Origin: Methylosinus sp. Sm6
Lineage (GTDB): Bacteria; Pseudomonadota; Alphaproteobacteria; Rhizobiales; Beijerinckiaceae
Reading direction: 5' to 3'
DNA length: 64,000 nt
Assembly: GCF_019802345.1 (NCBI RefSeq)
Contig: NZ_JAINDZ010000004.1
Span: forward strand, 144,089-208,088
The notes under the pieces are model-generated. The model worked only from the letters and a program-made list of their open reading frames with translations, did not search any database and had not been told where the DNA came from. Below are positions 18,443 to 27,696 of this stretch, piece after piece; the stretch's first letter is position 1; every line of letters begins with the position of its first letter. The translations under genes and the position numbers were made by a program.

Positions 18443-20629
18443 TCAGCGCGCCAACCACTCGCGGAGCTTCGTCCATCTCTCTCTGCCGGAGCCGCGTCTC
18501 ACGGCCATCGCCAGCGCCTGGCGCTGACCGACGATGACGACTAGACGCTTGCCGCGCGTGACCGCCGTGTAGAGGAGATTGCGCGCCAGCATGGTGTAAT
18601 GCTGGGTGGCCAGCGTGATGATGACTGCGGGATATTCCGAGCCCTGCGACTTGTGGATCGTCGTCGCATAGGCCGGGACCAAGGCGTCGAGCTCGCCGAA
18701 CGGATATTCCACTTCGCGGCCGTCGAAGCTCGCGACGAGCGCGCCCTCGACCTCGTCGATGCGCACGACGGTTCCGAGGTCGCCATTGAACACGTCGCGA
18801 TCGTAATCATTCTCGGTCTGCATGACCTTGTCGCCCGGCGCGAAGATCGAGCCGAACTTTTCCACCTTCGCCGGCGGGTCGGGATTGAGGGCCTTCTGCA
18901 GCTCGACATTGAGTGCTCGCGCCCCGAGCGCGCCTCGCTGCATCGGACAGAGCACCTGAATGTCGCGGATAGGGTCGAGACCGAAACGCCGCTGAATTCG
19001 GTCACGAACGATTTCGACGACTTTGGCCGCGCCCTTCTCTGGATCTGCGGCGTCGACGAACCAGAAATCCGAATCCTCACCGCGCCGCGGCAGTTCCGGC
19101 AATTCACCGCGATTGATCTTGTGGGCGTTGACGATGATGCGGCTCTCAGCCGCCTGCCGAAACACTTCGGTCAAACGCGCTACGTGTATCGCTCCGGATT
19201 CGATAATATCCGCCAGCACTTGCCCCGGTCCGACGGAGGGCAGCTGATCGACGTCTCCCACCAGCAGGAGCGCTGATGGCGTTGGGATCGCCTTGACGAG
19301 CGCGTACATCAGCGAAGTGTCCACCATGCTGGTTTCGTCGATGACGAGCAGGTCGCAGTCGAGCGGATTGTCCGGACCCCGCCGAAATCCGCCGGTCTTG
19401 GGATCGATCTCCAACAGACGGTGGATGGTCTTCGCCTCTATTCTGGTCTGTTCGGCCATGCGCTTGGCGGCGCGGCCGGTCGGCGCGGCGAGCAGAATTT
19501 TCACTCCCTTGGCGACCAATATGCGCAAGACGGCGTCGAGAAGAGTCGTCTTGCCGACGCCGGGGCCGCCGGTGATCACCGCCACTTTGGATCGGAGCGC
19601 CATCTCGATCGCCGCGCGCTGCGACGGCGCCAGGGTCTTTCCCGTCCGCTTTTCGACCCACGGCGCGGCCTTTACCACGTCGATCGCCGGCCAGGGCGGC
19701 GCGCCGTCGGCCAACGCCCGCAGCCGTTCGGCGACGCCGCGCTCGGCGGTATGAAGCCCACGCAAGAAGATGCAGGGCTCCCCGCCGATCGTGTCGCCGA
19801 CGACTTCCGCGCCGGCGAGCCCGTGATCGAGCGCCGTCCGCACGATCGCCTTGTCGACGTCGAGCAGCTTGACTGCGAGCGTGAGCAGGCTCTCGACCGG
19901 TAGGCCGCAGTGACCGTCGTCAGTCGCCTCCTGCAGCGCGAACGACACTCCGGCGCGCACGCGCTGCGGCGCTTCTTTAGTGACGCCCATCTTCATGGCC
20001 ATAGCGTCGGCAGTCCGAAAGCCGATTCCGTGAATATCGCGGGCGAGCCGATACGGGTCCTCGGTCATGACCCGAATGGCGTCGAACCCATAGGTCTTGA
20101 AGATGCGCGCGGCGCGTGACGTCCCGACGCCATGCGAGTGCAGGAACACCATAATGTCGCGGACGGCCTTCTGCTCGGCCCAGCCGGAGGCGATCTTATT
20201 GGCGCGAAACTCCCCGATTCCGGACACCTCTTTCAGCTTTTCCGGGGTCGCTTCGATGGTTTCGAAGGTCGCCACGCCGAATGCGGCGACAATTCTCGCG
20301 GCGAGCTTGGGGCCGATGCCCCGGACCATGCCGGAGCCCAGATATTTTTCGATGCCTTCCGCCGTCGTCGGAGGCGTGGTCTTCAGAAAATCCGCTTTGA
20401 ATTGAACACCATGAGTGCGATCGGCGACCCAGACGCCGACAGCGTGAATATATTCGCCGGCCGAGATCGAAGCGGCGTGGCCGACGACCGGCACGAGGTC
20501 GCGCTTGCCGCGCGCTTTGACCTTCAGAACGGCGAACCCATTCTCTTCATTGTGAAAAGTCACACGTTCGACCGAGCCGACGAGCGTTTCCCGCGACGCG
20601 GCGGCGTCCGAGGGCCGTTCAGGCTTCAC
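18443..20629 (-). CDS. recD2: RecD2-type ATP-dependent DNA helicase
   Basis: 728 residues with RecD2 architecture: an N-terminal OB-like region (about 15-85), tandem helix-hairpin-helix elements (GMVRGIGPKLA near 100, VSGIGEFRANKIA near 135, IHGIGFRTADAMA near 199), then a superfamily 1B helicase core with Walker A GGPGVGKTT (354-362), Walker B DETSM (431-435), GDVDQLPSVG (458-467), TEVFRQ (487-492) and a C-terminal TIHKSQGSE motif. RecD2 is a 5'-3' helicase outside the RecBCD complex. The start overlaps the end of the upstream WGR-domain gene by 11 nt, so they form a two-gene operon. The neighbouring plus-strand UvrD-like helicase and NrdJ suggest a DNA repair/replication cluster on the element. 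Confidence 0.95.
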   Translation of the reverse strand: MKPERPSDAAASRETLVGSVERVTFHNEENGFAVLKVKARGKRDLVPVVGHAASISAGEYIHAVGVWVADRTHGVQFKADFLKTTPPTTAEGIEKYLGSGMVRGIGPKLAARIVAAFGVATFETIEATPEKLKEVSGIGEFRANKIASGWAEQKAVRDIMVFLHSHGVGTSRAARIFKTYGFDAIRVMTEDPYRLARDIHGIGFRTADAMAMKMGVTKEAPQRVRAGVSFALQEATDDGHCGLPVESLLTLAVKLLDVDKAIVRTALDHGLAGAEVVGDTIGGEPCIFLRGLHTAERGVAERLRALADGAPPWPAIDVVKAAPWVEKRTGKTLAPSQRAAIEMALRSKVAVITGGPGVGKTTLLDAVLRILVAKGVKILLAAPTGRAAKRMAEQTRIEAKTIHRLLEIDPKTGGFRRGPDNPLDCDLLVIDETSMVDTSLMYALVKAIPTPSALLLVGDVDQLPSVGPGQVLADIIESGAIHVARLTEVFRQAAESRIIVNAHKINRGELPELPRRGEDSDFWFVDAADPEKGAAKVVEIVRDRIQRRFGLDPIRDIQVLCPMQRGALGARALNVELQKALNPDPPAKVEKFGSIFAPGDKVMQTENDYDRDVFNGDLGTVVRIDEVEGALVASFDGREVEYPFGELDALVPAYATTIHKSQGSEYPAVIITLATQHYTMLARNLLYTAVTRGKRLVVIVGQRQALAMAVRRGSGRERWTKLREWLAR

Positions 20630-20975
20630 GGCGAGGCCCCGCCGCTTCGAATTTCATCGGGTCGCTCGATATTCTGAGCGTCGCCAGCAAAGGCAGCGCC
20701 GCCGGCGACGCGTCGATGACGCGATACTCGACGCCGCAGCGCCGAACGGCGCCTTTCCGACGGCGTAGGCCGTCGCGCACGTAAGCGCAGGCATCGTCCT
20801 CCGACGCGAATTCTCGCGCGAATGTCCGCCCCCGGCAGCCGATCCGGCCGAAGGACACGCGCACCATCCATTTTCCGAACAGATCGCGCCCGGCTTCGAC
20901 GCGCCAAGCCCGGTGGCGGTTCGCCTCCGCATTGCGGCCCTGCAACAGGATCGCGATCTCGTCCATCGCCGCCAT
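20619..20975 (-). CDS. WGR-domain protein
   Basis: 118 residues from ATG 20975, chosen because GGAGGG lies five nt upstream; an upstream ATG at 21011 lacks such a site. The WGR domain spans about residues 22-75: AWRVEAGRDLFGKWMV followed by SFGRIGCRGR, with the Trp and the GR(I/T)G signature. WGR domains bind nucleic acids and occur in PARPs and in small bacterial stand-alone proteins like this one. The gene overlaps recD2, suggesting it modulates or recruits the helicase. Divergent from the Toprim gene; the 260-nt space between them holds a leader element for the plus-strand gene. Confidence 0.85.
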   Translation of the reverse strand: MAAMDEIAILLQGRNAEANRHRAWRVEAGRDLFGKWMVRVSFGRIGCRGRTFAREFASEDDACAYVRDGLRRRKGAVRRCGVEYRVIDASPAALPLLATLRISSDPMKFEAAGPRREA

Positions 20976-20998
20976 GCCGGCCCTCCACGCCCGCCCGC

Positions 20999-21014
20999 TT
21001 CGCATTCGCACACA
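20999..21014 (+). promoter_or_regulatory. Variant of shared upstream motif
   Basis: TTCGCATTCGCACACA resembles the motif TTCATATTCGCRCAC seen upstream of four other genes in the window and faces the Toprim gene. It is the weakest copy and 220 nt from the ATG. Confidence 0.3.
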
Positions 21015-21070
21015 AGTGAATCACGAATGGGAATCTGGAGCAAAGGAAGAGGGAAGATGGCTACCGCTAG

Positions 21071-21178
21071 CGCCGCCCACGCCGACAAGGGTTCGTCGCC
21101 GAGCTCCCGCGCGTTCCGCGCGCCCTTGCGGCGCGGCCGCCTCGCGGTCTGCCGACGGCGTTTTGGGAAAGGAAAAGG
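21071..21178 (+). ncRNA. Repeated structured leader, copy A
   Basis: CAAGGG (21086-21091) pairs with CCCTTG (21123-21128). Between them lies GCGCG-TTC-CGCGC, a five-bp hairpin. The copy is 55 nt before the ATG of the Toprim gene and follows a purine-rich tract (about 21035-21057). It diverges most from the others downstream of the second arm (GCGGCG instead of CCCC). Confidence 0.55.
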
Positions 21179-21233
21179 AGGATTCGAAGTCTCCGGCCCT
21201 TCCCGTGAAACCCGAAGGGAGCGCCGAGAGACC

Positions 21234-22175
21234 ATGAGACATGACGAGGAGATCGAAATCTTGCGCGCGCGCACGAACTGCGCCGCGCTGCTGGAGCGAT
21301 CGACGCCGCCGTGGCGGCTCGACCGCCGAGAGAGCACGAAGCATTGCCTCAAATATCGCCGCGGACGGGGAGAAATCCTGATCGTCAACCACGAGGGCCG
21401 CGGCTGGTGGGATCCCCAGAGCGACGCGAAGGGCGACGTCTTCGATCTCGTGCAGCATCTCGAACCCCGCCTGAATTTCGGCGAGGTCCGCAAGGTGCTC
21501 CGCCGGTTCACCGGGATACAGCCAACTATTCCTGCCGCCGACATTGAAAGGGGACGCTCTCCCGATCGCCCGCTCCCGATCAGATGGGCGCGCCGCTCCC
21601 GGCTTCGGCGCGGATCGCCGGTCTGGCGATATCTTACCGACGAGCGCCGCCTTCCTCCGAGCGTCCTGGAGACGGCTCGCGCCGCCGACGTCGTGAGAGA
21701 AGGGCCATACGGAAGCGCCTGGTTCGCCCATCACGACGACCGGGGAACCGTCACCCATATCGAAATCCGCGGACCGGATTTCAAAGGATCGGTGCGAGGC
21801 GGCGACAAGATCCTGTTCCGCTTGCCCGGCGGTTCGGAGCCGCCGACGCGCTTCGCCCTCGCCGAGGCGCCGATCGACGCGCTCAGCCTTGCCGCCTTGG
21901 AGAACATTCGCGCCGACACGCTGTATGCGGCGACCGGCGGCGGCATGGGTCAGAAAACGATCTCTGAGATCGAGGCGATCGTCGCTCGCCTCGCGCACAT
22001 CCCGGACTCGCGCTTCTGCAGCGCCACCGACGCCAATCCCGCGGGCGACCGCTACGCGGCGCGCCATCGAGAGATCGCCGCGGCCGCCGGCGTCGCTTTC
22101 GAGCGATTACGGCCGCCCGTCGAGGACAGCGACTGGAACGACATGCTCGACCAACGAGAAAGGACGAAACCATGA
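21234..22175 (+). CDS. DUF3991/Toprim-domain protein
   Basis: 313 residues from ATG 21234; the frame is open further upstream but that part overlaps the leader element. The N-terminal half contains a DUF3991-like region with YRRGRGEILIVNHEGRGWWD (41-60) and GDVFDLVQHL (67-76). The C-terminal half is a Toprim_2 fold with the acidic ALAEAPIDALSLAAL segment (about residue 200-214) and ATDANPAGD (about 263-271), where Asp and Glu should bind Mg2+. These proteins are primase-like and occur on plasmids and phages, presumably acting in element replication or nucleic-acid processing. The stop overlaps the next start as ATGA, so the HD-domain gene is co-translated. Confidence 0.85.
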   Translation: MRHDEEIEILRARTNCAALLERSTPPWRLDRRESTKHCLKYRRGRGEILIVNHEGRGWWDPQSDAKGDVFDLVQHLEPRLNFGEVRKVLRRFTGIQPTIPAADIERGRSPDRPLPIRWARRSRLRRGSPVWRYLTDERRLPPSVLETARAADVVREGPYGSAWFAHHDDRGTVTHIEIRGPDFKGSVRGGDKILFRLPGGSEPPTRFALAEAPIDALSLAALENIRADTLYAATGGGMGQKTISEIEAIVARLAHIPDSRFCSATDANPAGDRYAARHREIAAAAGVAFERLRPPVEDSDWNDMLDQRERTKP

Positions 22176-23098
22176 CATCACATCGCGCCTGGATGTTGCT
22201 CAAATCGGGCGGTCGGCTCGACCTGCTCGATCCGAAGCCGGATGCCTGGACCGACGAGGATCTCGCGATCGGGCTGTCGCGCGCCTATCGCTGGGGAGGA
22301 CATTCGGCATGGGACCTGCCGCTCAGCGTCGCCCAGCATAGCCTCGCCGTTCTGGCTTTGCGCGAACGCGAAGGAAAGCTCACCCCCCGTGAGTCTCTGC
22401 GCGAGCTATTGCACGATGCGACCGAGGGGGTGGTCGGATTCGATGTGCTCATGCCTTTGAAGCCGCATCTCGGCGAGGGCTTCGCACGGCTCGATCGGCG
22501 CCTGCAACAAGCGGTCGATCGACGCTACGGTCTGCCGCCGTGGTCCGACGAGAGCTACGCCCTCCATAAGCGTGCCGATCGTCAGGCGGCGGCGAATGAA
22601 GCCTATCATGTCGTCGGCTGGAGCCGAGACGACATAAGAGCGAGCCTGCAGATTACGCTCGAGCCGCTCGACGAGGATCCCTTGCCCTTGCCGCCCGGCA
22701 TGTCGCCCTGGGAGCCGTGGCCGCCGAAGCTCGCCAGCGCACTCTTCCTTCAAAGGCTCGGTGAGCTCGGCGACGCGATCGACGTCACCGACACCCTCGA
22801 CGATATCGCCATCGACCACACGCTCGCGCAACTGGCCGAAGCCTTCTCCCATCTGCCCGAGGCGACGCGCCGTCGTTGCCGACACATCCCGACCGGCAAA
22901 CGGGGCCTGGACACGCTCGTCCAGGTCGAAGCCGACGACGGTTCGCAAATCGTCGAGGGCGTCGTCGTCGACGGCGAACGCAACGACACGGGCGCCTTCT
23001 ACTTCGACGATCACTTCGTCGTCTTCACCACTGTCGACACACAACGCGGAGAACTCATCCGCTGCAATGGAGCGAACTGCCATGTCGAGATACTCTGA
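22172..23098 (+). CDS. HD-domain phosphohydrolase (YfbR-like) with C-terminal extension
   Basis: 308 residues. RWGGHSAWDLPLSVAQHS (40-57) and LLHDATEGVVGFDVLMPLK (79-97) match the H...HD motifs of YfbR-like 5'-deoxynucleotidases, metal-dependent enzymes that dephosphorylate dNMPs. The family is usually about 200 residues. The C-terminal third (about 200-308) is an additional region with DDGSQIVEGVVVDGER and a TVDTQRGELIR segment that I do not recognise. It starts by ATGA overlap with the Toprim gene and ends 17 nt inside the UvrD-like gene. Together with the B12 ribonucleotide reductase downstream it suggests control of nucleotide pools. Confidence 0.85.
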   Translation: MTSHRAWMLLKSGGRLDLLDPKPDAWTDEDLAIGLSRAYRWGGHSAWDLPLSVAQHSLAVLALREREGKLTPRESLRELLHDATEGVVGFDVLMPLKPHLGEGFARLDRRLQQAVDRRYGLPPWSDESYALHKRADRQAAANEAYHVVGWSRDDIRASLQITLEPLDEDPLPLPPGMSPWEPWPPKLASALFLQRLGELGDAIDVTDTLDDIAIDHTLAQLAEAFSHLPEATRRRCRHIPTGKRGLDTLVQVEADDGSQIVEGVVVDGERNDTGAFYFDDHFVVFTTVDTQRGELIRCNGANCHVEIL

Positions 23099-25199
23099 CA
23101 TCGACCCGCTCGCCGGCATGGAGGAGTGGGACCGATACGAGCCTTGCTTCGACGAACCCTCGGAGCCGCAGCCGCCCGCCGACGCTTTTGACAAGACGGC
23201 AGCGACGCTCACGCCCGCCCAAGCGCAGGCCGCCGCGCATTTCGGGCCGATCCTCGTCCTCGCGGGAGCCGGAACCGGAAAAACCTCGACGCTCACCGCC
23301 GCCGTCGTGCATCGTATCGCCGTCGAGCGCATTCCCGCTTCGCGCATCCTCGCCGTCACCTTCACCAACAAGGCCGCCGCCGAAATGGCGTCGCGCATCC
23401 GCGCCGCGCTCGACGGCCTGGCGGCCCCCTCCTGGCTCGGCACCTATCACGGGCTCGCCGCCCGTCAGCTCCGCGACGCGCCGGAGATCGCCGCGCTACG
23501 GCCGAATTTCGACATTGTCGACGCCGACGACAGCCGCCGCTTCGTCAAGCGCGTCATGAAGGCGCAAGGCCTCGATGGCGAGGAGAGCGGCGACGCCAAT
23601 GCACGCGATCCGTTGAAGATTATGTGCAACCGCATCGCGAAGTTCAAAGACAATCTGATCACGCCGGCCGGCGCCGCCGCCTGGGTCGAAGCCAAGATCG
23701 CCAAAAGCGATCGTTCTCGCGAGCCGGTCGATCCCCATACACTGCGCGCCGCCGCGCGCGTCTACGCCGATTATCAGCGCGCCCTGCGCAAGGCGAACGC
23801 CGCGGATTTCGGCGACTTGCTATTGTGGCCGACCCTCGCCATGCGCAAGGACGACGCCTATCGCGCGCGCTGGGCGTCGCGCTTCGATTGGCTCGCCGCG
23901 GACGAATATCAGGACGTCAATTTCGCTCAATACAGTTGGCTGAAGTCTTTCGCGGCAGAGCATGGACGTGTCTTCTGCGTCGGCGACGATGATCAGGCTA
24001 TTTACGGTTGGCGTGGCTCTGATATAGAGTATATTCGTCGCTTTCACCAAGACTTTCCCGGCGCTGTGCAGGTCCGGCTCGAAGAGAACTTTCGATCGAC
24101 CGGACACATACTCGCCGCGGCCAATGCGGTCATCGCTCGGGACCAGAAACGTCTCGGCAAGACACTCTACACACGAAAGGAGCATGGCGACAAGATCGAG
24201 ATCGTCGCCTACCGCAACGCCCAGGCCGAGGCCGCCGGCGTCGTCGACGAGATCCTCGCCCGCCACGCCGAGGGAACGGGTTGGCAAGATATCGCCATTC
24301 TTTATCGCGCCTCCTTCCTGTCGCGCGGCTTCGAAGAAGCCTTGATGCGCGCCCGCATTCCGCATGTGATCGTCGGCGACGTCGGCTTCTATCAGCGCGC
24401 AGAGATCAAGGACGCGCTCGCGCTTCTGCGTCTCGCGGCGACGCCCGACGATCGCCAATCGGACGAGGCCTTCCGCCGGGTCATCAATGAGCCGCGCCGC
24501 GGCTTCGGCGCCAAGGCCATGGAGACGGTCGAGGCGGAGGCCTCGTTTCGAAATGTCTCGCTGCTGCGCGCCCTGGACACCGCCGAGCTACCGACGAAAT
24601 GCCGCGCGGCCGGATTGCAGTTCGCCGACCAACTGCGCCGCATCGGCGAGGATCGCTCGCACACGCTCGCCGATCAGATCTCGCTGCTGCTCGACGCGAG
24701 CGGCTATCGCGCCATGCTGCGTGACAGCAAGGCCGAGAGTTCGGAGGATCGGCTCGAAAACCTGCAGGAGCTGATCTCGCTCGCCGGCGAGTTCCACACG
24801 GCGCGCGAGCTCCTCGATCATGCGGCGCTCGCCACCAGCCGCCCCGGCGAGGACGAAACCGACCGCGTACGCCTGATGACGCTGCACAAGGCGAAGGGAT
24901 TGGAATTCCCGCATGTGTTTCTTCCCGCCTGGGAGGCCGGGGTGTTTCCGTCGGATTATAATCGTGACGCCGATGAGGAGCGCCGGCTGGCCTATGTCGC
25001 GCTGACGCGCGGTATGCGCCGCGTCAGCATCTCCTACTGCGCTTTCCGACGCGGCTTCGGAGCGCCGTCTCTATACGTCGATGACATACCCGAGGAGCAC
25101 TGCGTCAGAGGACGCCTGCGCGATGCAGAGCGGCGCCGCGGCACGCCACGCCAACCGGTCGATTGGCGGAAGCTCCCGAGCCATTTGCGGCGGCCGTGA
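23082..25199 (+). CDS. uvrD: UvrD/PcrA-like superfamily 1A DNA helicase
   Basis: 705 residues from ATG 23082 (GGAG at 23069-23072, nine-nt spacer); the open frame extends further upstream but only as overlap with the HD gene. All helicase motifs are visible: Q-motif LTPAQAQAA (43-51), Walker A AGAGTGKT (61-68), Ia TFTNKAAAEM, DEYQDV (274-279), GDDDQAIYGWRG (301-312), EENFRST, TLHKAKGLEFPHV and YVALTRGMRR. UvrD-type enzymes unwind DNA 3'-5' in nucleotide-excision and mismatch repair and displace RecA. This is an element-borne paralogue, probably used in plasmid replication or repair. It overlaps the preceding gene by 17 nt. Confidence 0.95.
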   Translation: MSRYSDIDPLAGMEEWDRYEPCFDEPSEPQPPADAFDKTAATLTPAQAQAAAHFGPILVLAGAGTGKTSTLTAAVVHRIAVERIPASRILAVTFTNKAAAEMASRIRAALDGLAAPSWLGTYHGLAARQLRDAPEIAALRPNFDIVDADDSRRFVKRVMKAQGLDGEESGDANARDPLKIMCNRIAKFKDNLITPAGAAAWVEAKIAKSDRSREPVDPHTLRAAARVYADYQRALRKANAADFGDLLLWPTLAMRKDDAYRARWASRFDWLAADEYQDVNFAQYSWLKSFAAEHGRVFCVGDDDQAIYGWRGSDIEYIRRFHQDFPGAVQVRLEENFRSTGHILAAANAVIARDQKRLGKTLYTRKEHGDKIEIVAYRNAQAEAAGVVDEILARHAEGTGWQDIAILYRASFLSRGFEEALMRARIPHVIVGDVGFYQRAEIKDALALLRLAATPDDRQSDEAFRRVINEPRRGFGAKAMETVEAEASFRNVSLLRALDTAELPTKCRAAGLQFADQLRRIGEDRSHTLADQISLLLDASGYRAMLRDSKAESSEDRLENLQELISLAGEFHTARELLDHAALATSRPGEDETDRVRLMTLHKAKGLEFPHVFLPAWEAGVFPSDYNRDADEERRLAYVALTRGMRRVSISYCAFRRGFGAPSLYVDDIPEEHCVRGRLRDAERRRGTPRQPVDWRKLPSHLRRP

Positions 25200-25255
25200 G
25201 CCGAGGCCGCAAGAAGGAACGAGAACCGAAAATCATTGAAGACACATATGCCGCC

Positions 25256-25345
25256 TGCGCGCCCATCGCCACAAGGGGTTGTCGCTGAGGCTCCCGCGCG
25301 TTCCGCGCGCCCTTGCCCCGACGGGCGTGAGGCGGTCTTCGGGGT
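25256..25345 (+). ncRNA. Repeated structured leader, copy B
   Basis: CAAGGG (25272-25277) pairs with CCCTTG (25310-25315), and an outer helix GCCCaTCG/CGAcGGGC encloses it. The internal GCGCG-TTC-CGCGC hairpin matches copies A and F. CTTGCCCC is conserved. It lies 40 nt before the nrdJ ATG, after a purine-rich tract (about 25208-25235). Confidence 0.6.
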
Positions 25346-25384
25346 TTTATCGGAGAAAACCATTCGCTGCTCGAGGAGCAAATC

Positions 25385-27661
25385 ATGAATATGATATCCG
25401 CAACCCCATCGCGCCGGACAGGCGCGACGCTGCCCGCGATCTCGCAACAGATTTGGCACGAAAAATACAGGCTGAAAACACCCGCCGGAGAGCCGATCGA
25501 CCTGACCGTCGAAGACAGCTGGCGTCGCGTCGCGCGCGCGCTCGCGAGCGTCGAGAACGATCCCGCGCAATGGGAGGGAGCCTTCGATTCGGCGCTGCAG
25601 GATTTCAAATTCTTGCCGGGCGGCCGCATCCTCGCCGGGGCAGGGGTCTCGCGCCGAGTGACCCTCTTCAACTGCTTTGTCATGGGAACGATCGAGGACG
25701 ATCTCGACGCCATCTTCTCGCATCTTCGTGAGGCCGCGCTCACCATGCAGTACGGCGGCGGCATCGGCTATGATTTTTCGACGCTCCGCCCGAAGGGCGC
25801 TCTCGTCAAAGGGGTCGGCGCTGACGCCTCTGGCCCCTTGTCGTTTATGGATGTGTGGAATTCCATGTGCGGCACGATCATGTCGGCCGGCACGCGGCGC
25901 GGCGCCATGATGGGCGTCCTGCGCTGCGATCATCCCGATATAGAGGCCTTCGTCGCGGTGAAGGGCGACAAGACGCGCTTGCGCAACTTCAATCTCTCCG
26001 TCCTCGTCACCGACGCTTTCATGGCGGCGGTCGACGCAGACAAGGATTGGCCACTCGTGTTCGGCGGCGAGGTGTATCGCACGATCTGGGCTCGCGACCT
26101 CTGGGACCAGATCATGCGCGCCAATTTCAACTACGCCGATCCCGGCGTCATTTTCATCGACCGCATCAACGCCCGCAACAATCTTTATTATTGCGAGACG
26201 ATCGCGGCCACCAATCCCTGCGGCGAGCAACCGCTGCCGCCCTATGGCGCCTGCCTCCTCGGCTCGATCAATCTCGCCAAGCTCGTGCGCGACCCCTTCA
26301 CGGAGCGCGCCCACCTCGACGAGGACAGCCTCGCACGCCTCGCCGCAGTCGCCGTGCGCATGCTGGACAATACGATCGATGTGTCGGAATTCGCGCTCCC
26401 CGAACAGCGTGAGGAAGCGCTGGCCAAGCGGCGCATCGGTCTCGGCGTCACCGGCGTCGCAGACGCCCTGGCCATGTGCCGGCTGACCTATGGGACGCCG
26501 GAGGCCGCCGCGATGGCGGCCCGCTGGAATCGCTTGCTCAATCGACACGCCTATATCGCGTCGATCGGACTCGCCAAAGAGAAGGGCGCCTTTCCGCTCT
26601 TCGACCGCGACGCCTATTTGGCCGGCGAGACGGTTCGCAATCTGGACAGCGACATCAAAGCCGGAATCTTCGAGAATGGCATTCGCAACGCCCTGCTCAC
26701 CTCGGACCCGCCGACGGGGACGATTTCGCTGTTCGCCGAAAATGTGTCATCAGGAATCGAGCCGATCTTCGATCTCACCTATCTCCGCAAGACACGCCAA
26801 CCCGACAATTCGTTCGGCGAGCAGGAGGTCGAAGACTACGCCGTACGCCTCTACCGCGAAAAATTCGGCGTCGACGCGGAACTACCGGAATATTTCGTCA
26901 CCGCGCAGACCCTGACGCCCGCCGATCACATTCGCATGCAGGCCGCGATTCAGGACCACGTCGACGCATCGATCTCCAAAACGGTGAATTGCCCGGCCGA
27001 TATCTCGTTCGAGGACTTCAAGACGATCTACGTGGACGCCTATCGCTCCCGCTGCAAGGGCTGCACGACCTATCGTCCGAATGAGATCACCGGCTCCATC
27101 CTGTCGACGACGACGCCCGCAGCAACCGTTCCCCCGGAACAGCCGCATCCGGCGATCACGCCACGCCAAGAGAAGCTCGCCGGCGCGACCTATAAGCTGC
27201 GCTGGCCGGAAAGCGAGCATGCGTTCTACGTGACGATCAACGACATCGAAGAGGATGGGAGGCTGCGGCCCTATGAAGTGTTCCTCAATTCGAAGTCGAT
27301 GGAACATTACGCCTGGGTCGTCGCCCTGACGCGCATGATAAGCGCGGTGTTCCGACGCGGCGGCGACGTCGGATTCGTCGCGGAAGAGTTGAAGGCCGTG
27401 TTCGACCCGCGCGGCGGGCATTGGAGCGAAGGGCGCTATGTCCCCTCCCTCGTCGCCGCCTTCGGCTCGATCATCGAGCGACACATGATCGACATCGGAT
27501 TTCTCGCTCCGTCTGAAGCGATTGTCGCGCACGCTTCCGACGAACATCCGCTGGCGCGGACGCTCGGCCCGCTCTGCCCGAAATGCAGCCAGCCGGGCCT
27601 CATCAAGAACGACGGCTGTCTGACCTGCCGTCACTGCGGTTGGTCGAAATGCTCTGGCTGA
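25385..27661 (+). CDS. nrdJ: Adenosylcobalamin-dependent (class II) ribonucleotide reductase
   Basis: 758 residues. GAGGAG lies just upstream of ATG 25385. Class II hallmarks: an N-terminal ADPAQ-like region, Cys97 in FNCFVMG as one of the redox cysteines, TMQYGGGIGYDFS (120-132), SAGTRRGAMMGVLRC (167-181), the active-site loop NPCGEQPLPP (277-286), and a C-terminal zinc-ribbon-like tail with CPKC, CLTC and CGWSKC (about 731-758) that re-reduces the active site. The enzyme makes deoxyribonucleotides with vitamin B12 and needs no oxygen. A structured leader (copy B) precedes it. This leader does not resemble a cobalamin riboswitch. An element-borne RNR could raise dNTP supply during replication of the element. 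Confidence 0.96.
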   Translation: MNMISATPSRRTGATLPAISQQIWHEKYRLKTPAGEPIDLTVEDSWRRVARALASVENDPAQWEGAFDSALQDFKFLPGGRILAGAGVSRRVTLFNCFVMGTIEDDLDAIFSHLREAALTMQYGGGIGYDFSTLRPKGALVKGVGADASGPLSFMDVWNSMCGTIMSAGTRRGAMMGVLRCDHPDIEAFVAVKGDKTRLRNFNLSVLVTDAFMAAVDADKDWPLVFGGEVYRTIWARDLWDQIMRANFNYADPGVIFIDRINARNNLYYCETIAATNPCGEQPLPPYGACLLGSINLAKLVRDPFTERAHLDEDSLARLAAVAVRMLDNTIDVSEFALPEQREEALAKRRIGLGVTGVADALAMCRLTYGTPEAAAMAARWNRLLNRHAYIASIGLAKEKGAFPLFDRDAYLAGETVRNLDSDIKAGIFENGIRNALLTSDPPTGTISLFAENVSSGIEPIFDLTYLRKTRQPDNSFGEQEVEDYAVRLYREKFGVDAELPEYFVTAQTLTPADHIRMQAAIQDHVDASISKTVNCPADISFEDFKTIYVDAYRSRCKGCTTYRPNEITGSILSTTTPAATVPPEQPHPAITPRQEKLAGATYKLRWPESEHAFYVTINDIEEDGRLRPYEVFLNSKSMEHYAWVVALTRMISAVFRRGGDVGFVAEELKAVFDPRGGHWSEGRYVPSLVAAFGSIIERHMIDIGFLAPSEAIVAHASDEHPLARTLGPLCPKCSQPGLIKNDGCLTCRHCGWSKCSG

Positions 27662-27696
27662 GGTCTCATCGCCAGCCTCGTATGAGGAGACGTTTC

